From assembly GCF_003851685.1 (NCBI RefSeq), contig NZ_CP027727.1, positions 3,658,001 through 3,722,000 of the forward strand: 64,000 bases of DNA, given 5' to 3'. The notes beneath the pieces are model-generated. The model made no database searches. It was not told the origin of the DNA and worked only from the letters and a program-made list of their open reading frames with translations. A program made the position numbers and the translations under genes. This DNA is from Pseudomonas sp. R5-89-07 (GTDB lineage: Bacteria > Pseudomonadota > Gammaproteobacteria > Pseudomonadales > Pseudomonadaceae). Positions 56,510-64,000 of the stretch are shown one piece after another. Each line of letters starts with the position of its first letter. Position 1 is the stretch's first letter.

Positions 56510-57668
56510 TCACAAACCCTCGCGCAAGCGTCTGATGCTCCTGGGTGTCGGCGGCCTGACCCTGGCCGCCCTGTTGGTCGCCAACGGCTTGCACGCCCGC
56601 ACGCTGCATGAACAATCGGTCACCGCCTGGACGGAAACCGCAGCCATTCCCCAAGTGCTGGTGTTCCAGCCCCAACAGAATGCGGCCGGCGATACGCTGC
56701 GCTTGCCGGCGCACCTGGAGGCCTGGAGCAAAGCGCCGATCCATGCGCGGGTCAGCGGCTATTTAAAAGACTGGAAAGTCGATATTGGCAGCCAGGTCAA
56801 GGCTGGGCAGATCCTGGCGCAAATCGACAGCCCGGACCTGGACCAGCAACTGGCGCAAACCCATGCCCACCTGGTGCAGGAACAGGCCAATGCGCGCCTG
56901 GCCGCCACCACCGCAACGCGCTGGCAAAACCTGTTGACCAGCCATTCCGTGTCACGCCAGGAGGCCGACGAAAAAACCTCGAATGCCGCCGCCGCCAAAG
57001 CCAATGCCGACGCGGCCGCCGCTGACTATGCGCGGCTGTCCGCGCTGGAAAGCTACAAGACCATCCGAGCGCCCTTCGCCGGCACCATCACCGCGCGTAA
57101 CACCGATATTGGCCAATTGATCAAGGCCGATACCGACAGCGATCCGGAACTGTTCAGCATTGCCGACACCCACCAATTGCGGCTCTACGTGCCGGTGCCA
57201 CAGAACTACGCGGCAGTGATCCACCCCGGCCTCGAAGCCGAGCTGACCGTGCCTGAGCACCCAGGCGAACACTTCAAGGCGCGCCTGATCGGCGACTCCA
57301 CCGCCATCGACCGACGCTCCGGCACCCTGCTCGCGCAGTTCGTCGCCGACAACCCGAACGGTGAACTGCTGCCCGGCGACTATGCCGAAGCCAGCTTGCC
57401 GATTCCAGCGGACACCCACGGCGTGAGCATCCCAGCCAGCGCGCTGATCTTCCGGGCCCAGGGCACCCAGGTCGCGGTGCTGGATGGGCAAAACCATGTG
57501 CACCTGCAGAACATTCATATCGGCCTGGACCTGGGCGAACGCCTGGTGATCGACCAGGGCCTGAAGCCCGCCGACCGCATCATCGACAACCCGCCCGACG
57601 CCCTGCGCGAAGGCGACCCGGTGCAACTGGCTGCCGTCGCCGGGGGTGCCCATGCGCCCAAAGCTTAA
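56499..57668 (+). CDS. RND periplasmic adaptor (membrane fusion protein)
   Basis: The start ATG 56499 overlaps the permease 3' end by 11 bp (MSSDHKPSRKR). The 389-residue protein has an N-terminal anchor (LMLLGVGGLTLAALLVANG), a lipoyl/barrel-sandwich domain (RVSGYLKDWKVDIGSQVKAGQILAQIDSPDLDQQLAQ), an alpha-hairpin rich in Ala/Gln (LVQEQANARLAATTATRWQN), and the beta-barrel region (TIRAPFAGTITARNTDIGQLI). It links the permease with the outer-membrane channel. Confidence 0.93.
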   Translation: MSSDHKPSRKRLMLLGVGGLTLAALLVANGLHARTLHEQSVTAWTETAAIPQVLVFQPQQNAAGDTLRLPAHLEAWSKAPIHARVSGYLKDWKVDIGSQVKAGQILAQIDSPDLDQQLAQTHAHLVQEQANARLAATTATRWQNLLTSHSVSRQEADEKTSNAAAAKANADAAAADYARLSALESYKTIRAPFAGTITARNTDIGQLIKADTDSDPELFSIADTHQLRLYVPVPQNYAAVIHPGLEAELTVPEHPGEHFKARLIGDSTAIDRRSGTLLAQFVADNPNGELLPGDYAEASLPIPADTHGVSIPASALIFRAQGTQVAVLDGQNHVHLQNIHIGLDLGERLVIDQGLKPADRIIDNPPDALREGDPVQLAAVAGGAHAPKA

Positions 57669-59070
57669 ATCTGCTGCGGCACTGATGCTGCTGGCGCTGC
57701 AAGGGTGCTCCATGGCGCCCGCCTATCAGGTGCCGTTGGTTGACTTGCCGGCGGGTTACCGCGAACAGACCAGCGACGGCCCGTGGCACAGCGCGCAGCC
57801 GTCCGACCAACTGGCGCCTCAGTGGTGGAAGCTCTATAACGATCCAACGCTCGATGCGCTGCAGCAGCAACTGCTCAAGGCCAACCCGGACCTGGCCGCG
57901 GCGCTGGCGCATTTCGATGCGTCCCAGGCGTTTGCCAGCCAGTTGCATGCGGGGCTGTTCCCACAGATCACCGCCAGCGCACAACCGCTGCGCCAGCGGC
58001 AGTCGGATTCGAGGCCGTTGCGCGGCAGCACGCAACCGTCGGTGTACAACAGCGACAGCGCCGGTTTTTCGCTGAGTTACGACCTGGACCTGTGGGGCAA
58101 AATTCGTAACCAGGTCGCGGCCGGCGACGCCCAGGCGCAAGCGTCCGGCGATGACTTGGCGGTGGCGCGCCTGAGCCTGCAACATCAACTGGCAACGCTG
58201 TATGTGCAACTCAATGGGCTGGATGCGCAGAGCCGGATTCTCAACCGCTCGCTGGACGATTTCAGCCAGGCACTGCAACTCACCCGCAGCCGTTATGAAG
58301 GCCAGATCGCCTCGGAGCTGGACCTGACCCGTGCACAAAACCAACTGGCCGAGGCCAAGGCGCAGCTGGATGAAGTGCGCGGGCAGCGCAACCTGACCGA
58401 GCATGCCATCGGCGAACTGGTGGGCGTGGCGGCCAGTGACTTCTCACTGCCGCCCACCCCACAATTGATTGCGTTGCCCGGCATTCCATCGCAACTGCCG
58501 AGCCACCTGCTGCAACGCCGCCCGGACATCGCGGCAGCAGAACGCCGAGTGTTCGCGGCCAATGCCAACATCGGTGTCGCCAAGGCGGCCTGGTATCCGG
58601 ATTTCAGCCTGACCGGATTGATTGGCGGCCAGACCCAGGGCGTGGGCAACCTGCTATCGGCGGGCAATCGGTATTGGGCGCTGGGGCCGCTGATGAACCT
58701 GCCCATCTTCGATGGCGGACGCTTGAGTGCCAACGAGCGCCAGGCCAAGGCCGAGTTTGAAGAGGCTTCGGCGCAATACCGCAGCCGGGTGCTGAACGCC
58801 GTTCGCGAGGTGGAAGACAACCTCGCGCAACTGAGAGATTTGCAGCAGGAGGAGCAGGATGAACAGGCGGCGGCGGATGCGGCGCAGCATACCCAAGCCT
58901 TGGCGATGAACAGCTATCAGGCCGGTGCGGTGAGTTACCTGGATGTGGTGACCGCACAGACGGCGGCATTGCAGGCGCAGCGGACGTTGCAGGCGGTGCA
59001 GACGCGGCAGTTGCAGGCGAGTGTGGGGTTGGTGACGGCGCTGGGGGGTGGCTGGCAGCCGGGGGCCTGA
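57652..59070 (+). CDS. Outer-membrane efflux lipoprotein (NodT/OprM family)
   Basis: ATG 57652 (MRPKLKSAAALMLLALQGCSMAP) overlaps the adaptor 3' end by 17 bp; 472 residues with lipobox LQGC. Two TolC-like repeats form the channel: WWKLYNDPTLDALQQQLLKANPDLAAALA and LPSHLLQRRPDIAAAERRVFAANANIGVAKAAWYPDFSLTG. Third gene of the permease-adaptor-channel operon, so the complete tripartite pump is encoded here. Confidence 0.94.
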   Translation: MRPKLKSAAALMLLALQGCSMAPAYQVPLVDLPAGYREQTSDGPWHSAQPSDQLAPQWWKLYNDPTLDALQQQLLKANPDLAAALAHFDASQAFASQLHAGLFPQITASAQPLRQRQSDSRPLRGSTQPSVYNSDSAGFSLSYDLDLWGKIRNQVAAGDAQAQASGDDLAVARLSLQHQLATLYVQLNGLDAQSRILNRSLDDFSQALQLTRSRYEGQIASELDLTRAQNQLAEAKAQLDEVRGQRNLTEHAIGELVGVAASDFSLPPTPQLIALPGIPSQLPSHLLQRRPDIAAAERRVFAANANIGVAKAAWYPDFSLTGLIGGQTQGVGNLLSAGNRYWALGPLMNLPIFDGGRLSANERQAKAEFEEASAQYRSRVLNAVREVEDNLAQLRDLQQEEQDEQAAADAAQHTQALAMNSYQAGAVSYLDVVTAQTAALQAQRTLQAVQTRQLQASVGLVTALGGGWQPGA

Positions 59071-59099
59071 TACCGTGCTATAGCGTCAGCTCCGGCCTC

Positions 59100-59193
59100 A
59101 TCGGGAGCAAGCCCCCTCCCACATTTCGTTGTGGGCCAGACACAGAATGTATGAACACTGCCGGCCCCCTGTGGGAGGGGGCTTGCTCCCGAT
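59100..59193. repeat. REP pair upstream of the RAYT gene
   Basis: An inverted pair in the opposite relative orientation to that of the distant REPINs: ATCGGGAGCAAGCCCCCTCC at 59100-59119 and TGTGGGAGGGGGCTTGCTCC at 59170-59189. Both have GCTCCCGAT rather than GCCCCCGAT, giving a G:T wobble in the stem. Confidence 0.9.
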
Positions 59194-59288
59194 AGCGCCC
59201 TCCCAGACACATCCTGCCAAAAGCCTACCCACCCCCCCACTGACCACCCAGCTAGCCTCTGATGACACAATCAGAAAGAGGCCAAGGA

Positions 59289-59747
59289 ATGCCTGACTTA
59301 CCCGCTTCACACCGCCTGCGTATCGGTCGTTACAGCGAGCCGAACCGCATCTACTTGATTACCACCAATACCCATGAACGCATTCGCCTCTTCAGCGATT
59401 TCCATCTCGGCCGCCTGGTCGTCTGGCAATTTCGGATCGCTCAATACCAAGGTCTGGCGAACTCCTTGGCATGGGTGATCATGCCCGACCATTTCCACTG
59501 GATTATCGAGTTGAAAAAAGGCTCGCTGGCAAACCTGATGTGCCAGGTGAAATCCAAAAGCACACGAACCATCAACGGCGCGACCGGCCGCAAAGGCCGG
59601 CTCTGGCAAGAAAGCTTCCACGACCGAGCACTGCGCAAAGAGGATGACCTGGTAAACATGGCCAGGTATGTAGTGGCCAACCCATTGCGAGCGGGCCTGG
59701 TCGAGCGGATTGGCGACTACCCATTGTGGGATGCCATCTGGGTCTGA
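59289..59747 (+). CDS. REP-associated tyrosine transposase (RAYT, Y1/HUH family)
   Basis: The ATG at 59289 (MPDLPASHRLRIGRYS) has AGAGG about 7 bases upstream and is preferred over 59262; 152 residues. The HUH motif is HFH in MPDHFHWIIEL. The catalytic Tyr lies in the helix text MARYVVANPLRAGLV. The rest (CQVKSKSTRTINGATGR and RLWQESFHDRALRKEDDL) is typical of the single-copy RAYT genes responsible for REP/REPIN spread. REP elements flank it on both sides. Single-domain RAYT genes normally do not move themselves. Confidence 0.93.
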   Translation: MPDLPASHRLRIGRYSEPNRIYLITTNTHERIRLFSDFHLGRLVVWQFRIAQYQGLANSLAWVIMPDHFHWIIELKKGSLANLMCQVKSKSTRTINGATGRKGRLWQESFHDRALRKEDDLVNMARYVVANPLRAGLVERIGDYPLWDAIWV

Positions 59748-59773
59748 CGCTGTATCTGAAGCACACCGTCCAA

Positions 59774-59808
59774 ATGTGGGAGGGTGCTTGCTCCCTCCCA
59801 CATTTTTA
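59774..59808. repeat. Compact REP hairpin downstream of the RAYT gene
   Basis: AAATGTGGGAGGG faces CCCTCCCACATTT with a short TGCTTGCT loop. It begins 27 bp after the RAYT stop and lies immediately before the convergent amidohydrolase stop, so it may also act as a 3' hairpin. Confidence 0.85.
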
Positions 59809-59816
59809 ATCACATC

Positions 59817-61100
59817 TCAGGCCGCAAGCTTGCCGCTGGCAATGGCGGCCGAAGCGGCCAACATGGCGCGCAACAACACCGCACACCCCGCCGCCAAGTC
59901 ATCCGGCGCAGCATTTTCGATTTCGTTATGGCTGATACCGCCCTCACACGGCACGAAGATCATGCCCGCAGGCCCAAGCTCGGCAATGAAAATCGCGTCG
60001 TGCCCTGCCCCGCTGACGATGTCCATGTTCGACAAGCCCAAGCCGTTGGCCGCATCGCGCACGGCGTCGACGCAGCCGTTATCGAAGTACAGCGGTGGGA
60101 AGTCAGCGGTCGGCTCCATTTCGAAACTCAAGCCATGCTTGGCACAGGTCTCATCGATCACCTTGCGCACCTGGGCAATCATCGAATCAAGTCGCGCGGG
60201 CTCCAGATGACGAAAATCCAGGGTCATGCGCACTTCGCCGGGAATGACATTGCGCGAACCGGGATACGCCTGCAGGCAGCCCACGGTCCCGCAGGCATGG
60301 GGCTGATGCCCCAGTGCCGCCGCATTCACCGCAGCCACCACCGCGGCCGCGCCTACCAACGCATCCTTGCGCAGGTGCATCGGCGTAGGCCCCGCGTGTG
60401 CTTCAACGCCACGCAGTTTCAGGTCGAACCACTTCTGCCCGAGTGCGCCGAGCACCACGCCAATGGTCTTTTTCTCGTCCTCCAGAATCGGCCCCTGTTC
60501 GATATGCGCTTCGAAGTAAGCCCCTACCTTGTGCCCGCTGACCGGGCGAGCGCCCGCATAGCCGATCGCATTCAACGCATCGCCTACGCTCACGCCGTCT
60601 GCATCGACCTTGGCCAGGGTATCGGCCAGGCTGAATTTTTCGGCGAACACCCCGGACCCCATCATGCAGGGTGGAAAGCGCGAGCCTTCTTCGTTGGTCC
60701 ACACCACCACTTCCAGCGGCGCCTCGGTTTCAAGCTTGAGGTCGTTGAGGGTGCGCAGCACTTCCACACCGGCCAGCACGCCGAAGCAACCGTCGAACTT
60801 GCCGCCAGTGGGCTGGGTGTCGATATGGCTGCCGGTCATCACCGGTGGCAGGTCAGGGTTGCGCCCCGGGCGTCGGGCGAAGATATTGCCGATGCCATCG
60901 ACGGTTACCGTGCAACCGGCCTGCTCACACCACTGCACGAACAGGTCGCGGGCCTTGCGGTCGAGGTCGGTGAGGGCCAGCCGGCACACACCGCCTTTGG
61001 GGGTGGCGCCGAGCTTGGCCAGGTCCATCAGCGACTGCCACAAGCGGTCGCGGTTGATGTGCTGATGGGTCGATTGCAGAACGTCGAGGGCAGCGTTCAT
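59817..61100 (-). CDS. Zn-dependent N-carbamoyl amidohydrolase (beta-ureidopropionase/AmaB family, M20)
   Basis: The start is ATG 61100 (MNAALDVLQSTHQHINRDRLW), 427 residues. It is a member of the M20/HyuC group: metal ligand motifs are TGSHIDTQPTGGKFDGCFGVLAG, VWTNEEGSRFPPCMMGSG and HIEQGPILE. Related enzymes hydrolyse N-carbamoyl-beta-alanine, N-carbamoyl amino acids or allantoate. Its neighbours (transporter and dihydropyrimidinase) indicate N-carbamoyl-beta-alanine from uracil or dihydrouracil. A REP-like palindrome separates it from the transporter gene upstream on the same strand. Symbols vary (amaB/pydC/hyuC), so none is given. Confidence 0.9.
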   Translation of the reverse strand: MNAALDVLQSTHQHINRDRLWQSLMDLAKLGATPKGGVCRLALTDLDRKARDLFVQWCEQAGCTVTVDGIGNIFARRPGRNPDLPPVMTGSHIDTQPTGGKFDGCFGVLAGVEVLRTLNDLKLETEAPLEVVVWTNEEGSRFPPCMMGSGVFAEKFSLADTLAKVDADGVSVGDALNAIGYAGARPVSGHKVGAYFEAHIEQGPILEDEKKTIGVVLGALGQKWFDLKLRGVEAHAGPTPMHLRKDALVGAAAVVAAVNAAALGHQPHACGTVGCLQAYPGSRNVIPGEVRMTLDFRHLEPARLDSMIAQVRKVIDETCAKHGLSFEMEPTADFPPLYFDNGCVDAVRDAANGLGLSNMDIVSGAGHDAIFIAELGPAGMIFVPCEGGISHNEIENAAPDDLAAGCAVLLRAMLAASAAIASGKLAA

Positions 61101-61144
61101 GGGGATCTCCTCAGGCTGAGTTTTTCTTAAGATTGGAACACGGT

Positions 61145-61180
61145 CCAATGTGGGAGGGGGCAAGCCCCCTCCCACATTGG
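61145..61180. repeat. Perfect REP palindrome in the transporter-amidohydrolase gap
   Basis: CCAATGTGGGAGGGGG and CCCCCTCCCACATTGG are exact inverted copies (16 bp each) around a 4-base loop. It is the tightest REP hairpin in the window. Because the flanking genes are both on the minus strand it could attenuate or process the transcript between them. Confidence 0.85.
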
Positions 61181-61198
61181 GTTCGCATTCCACTTGCG

Positions 61199-62686
61199 TT
61201 ACAGCGCGGACTTCGCCGGTATCGAGGTGATTGCGCGCCGGGCATTCAAGCCGTAATACAACACCCCGCCCAACGCCGAACCGGTAAACCAGCCGTAGCT
61301 GTAGAACCAGCTGAACGCATCGCTGCCCAGCGACAGCAAGGTCAGCGCCACCGGTACGCCAAACGCGATGAACCCACTCCAGTTCCAGGCCGGGTACACG
61401 TCGTCACGGTAGAGCCCCGCCAGGTCCAGCTGCTGTTTGCGGGTAATGAAGTAGTCCACCACCATGATTCCGGCAATCGGCCCCAGCAGGCTGGAGTAGC
61501 CGAGCAACCAGTTGGAATACACCGTCTCCAGGCTGACATCGGAAACGATCAGCCCGAGTTTTTTCAGCAACTCATGGGCCATCAGCGCCAACCCCACCAG
61601 CCCGGTCAGCATCACGGCCTTGGTGCGGTTGATCAGCTTGGGCGCAAGGTTCTGGAAGTCATTGGTCGGCGAGACAATGTTCGCCGCCGTGTTGGTCGAC
61701 AAGGTAGCGATGATGATCAGCGCCATGGCAATGGCGACCCACACCGGGCTCTGGATATGGCCGATCAGGCTGACCGGGTCGGACACGCTGACGCCCACCA
61801 GCTTCACCGAAGCGGCCGTCATGATCACCCCCAGGGAGGCGAACAGGAACATGGTCAGCGGCAGGCCGAAAATCTGCCCCAGAATCTGGTCTTTCTGGCT
61901 TTTGGCGTAGCGGCTGAAGTCCGGGATATTCAACGACAAGGTCGCCCAGAAACCCACCATCGCCGTCAGGCCGGCCATGAAGTAACCGGTGAGGCTCGCC
62001 CCTTCAGGACGCTTGGGCGGGATCGCCATCAGTTCGCTGATCGACACGTTCGGCATCGCCCACACCAGCAAGCCGATTCCCACCGCGACCAGCAGCGGCG
62101 CCGACAGGGTTTCCAGGCGCTTGATCGACTCGGCGCCGCGCAACACCACCCACAGATTGAGGGTCCAGAACAGCATGAAACCAATCACCTCACCGGTGCC
62201 GCCGAGGGATTTCCAGCCCTCGAAAATCGAGCCGAGAAACAGGTGAATCGCCAACCCGCCGAACAGGGTTTGAATGCCAAACCAGCCGCACGCCACCAAC
62301 GCCCGAATCAGACACGGCACATTGGAACCAAGGATGCCGAAGGATGAGCGCAACAGCACCGGAAACGGAATGCCGTACTTGGTACCGGGAAACGCATTGA
62401 GGGTCAGCGGGATGAGCACCACGATGTTGGCCAGTAGAATCGCGATCAGCGCCTCGCCCACCGACAACCCGAAGTACGCGGTGAGCACGCCGCCCAGGGT
62501 GTAGGTCGGCACGCAGATCGACATGCCGACCCACAGCGCGGTGATATGCCAGGTGTTCCAGGTACGTTCGTGCACCTTGGTCGGTGCCATGTCGTGGTTG
62601 TAGCGAGGGCTGTCGAGGACGTCGGGGCCGGCGTCGAGTTCGTACAGGCCGTTACGCTCAATGACTTGCGATCTGTTCTGTTGCAT
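61199..62686 (-). CDS. NCS1-family nucleobase/hydantoin transporter
   Basis: The start is ATG 62686 (MQQNRSQVIERNGLYELDAGPD), 495 residues with about 12 membrane segments. It has the NCS1 signature near the N terminus (PTKVHERTWNTWHITALWVGMSICVPTYTLGG) and the later ANIVSPTNDFQNL and PNFSRYAK-like IPDFSRYAKSQKD. In P. aeruginosa a related transporter is in the pyrimidine-catabolism cluster with dihydropyrimidinase and the amidohydrolase, so uracil or dihydropyrimidines are the likely cargo. It is upstream of the amidohydrolase on the same strand. Confidence 0.92.
   Translation of the reverse strand: MQQNRSQVIERNGLYELDAGPDVLDSPRYNHDMAPTKVHERTWNTWHITALWVGMSICVPTYTLGGVLTAYFGLSVGEALIAILLANIVVLIPLTLNAFPGTKYGIPFPVLLRSSFGILGSNVPCLIRALVACGWFGIQTLFGGLAIHLFLGSIFEGWKSLGGTGEVIGFMLFWTLNLWVVLRGAESIKRLETLSAPLLVAVGIGLLVWAMPNVSISELMAIPPKRPEGASLTGYFMAGLTAMVGFWATLSLNIPDFSRYAKSQKDQILGQIFGLPLTMFLFASLGVIMTAASVKLVGVSVSDPVSLIGHIQSPVWVAIAMALIIIATLSTNTAANIVSPTNDFQNLAPKLINRTKAVMLTGLVGLALMAHELLKKLGLIVSDVSLETVYSNWLLGYSSLLGPIAGIMVVDYFITRKQQLDLAGLYRDDVYPAWNWSGFIAFGVPVALTLLSLGSDAFSWFYSYGWFTGSALGGVLYYGLNARRAITSIPAKSAL

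Positions 62687-64000
<1,314 letters not shown>

Overview
The window looks like the chromosome of a Pseudomonas species of the fluorescens group. The evidence is high GC, a PrrF sRNA with its Fur box, a DUF6124 gene, a CupE/Csu fimbrial operon, GTGGGAGGGGGCTTG-type REP elements with a RAYT transposase, and the tig-clpP-clpX-lon-hupB-ppiD block next to the Arg/His/Leu/His tRNA cluster and folD. Almost every gene can be assigned to a family, and the region reads as ordinary core plus lightly accessory chromosome. I see no prophage, integron, CRISPR array or plasmid region.

Layout. 1-6.1 kb: leucine/isovalerate catabolism (liuABCD) with a divergent acyl-CoA ligase and twin LiuR-like palindromes. 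6.1-8.8 kb: a LexA-like repressor with a missing protease dyad, a DUF6124 gene, the Fur-controlled PrrF sRNA and an M14 carboxypeptidase. 8.8-11.9 kb: a catalase-like peroxidase/cytochrome b561 pair divergent from an ECF sigma/anti-sigma pair, with two matching ECF-type promoters between them. 11.9-18.2 kb: a CupE/Csu chaperone-usher operon with four, rather than three, SCPU pilin genes before the chaperone. 18.4-20.8 kb: a ZapE-like ATPase coupled through a 10-codon mini-ORF to an LRR-protein kinase. 20.9-30.7 kb: YebC, the phnWX aminoethylphosphonate pathway with its LysR regulator, a cytochrome b561, an ACC-deaminase-like enzyme, fadH, a nitrilase-fold protein without its nucleophile, and an AraC regulator.

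30.7-35.3 kb: a MarR regulator beside an AceE-like homodimeric 2-oxoacid dehydrogenase E1 and a separate gene encoding only the C-terminal part of such an E1. The same TTGCAATTGCAA palindrome lies upstream of both. 35.3-39.7 kb: a DUF2242 lipoprotein, nhaA, and a LysR/CMD/cupin cassette. 39.8-50.4 kb: the protein-quality-control block (ppiD, hupB, lon, clpX, clpP, tig), a decayed tRNA-Asp copy, a four-tRNA operon and folD. 50.6-59.1 kb: pbpG, three small envelope proteins and an RND tripartite efflux operon. 59.1-61.2 kb: a RAYT transposase among its REP hairpins. 59.8-64.0 kb: reductive pyrimidine or hydantoin catabolism (amidohydrolase, NCS1 transporter, dihydropyrimidinase running off the end).

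The strongest leads are regulatory and evolutionary: the paired ECF promoters, the MarR regulon linking the full E1 and the truncated E1, a perfect 10-bp inverted repeat ahead of the dihydropyrimidinase, the tRNA-Asp relic, three enzyme-fold proteins that have lost catalytic residues, and the zapE/mini-ORF/kinase coupling chain. I do not claim a wholly new defence or mobile system here.
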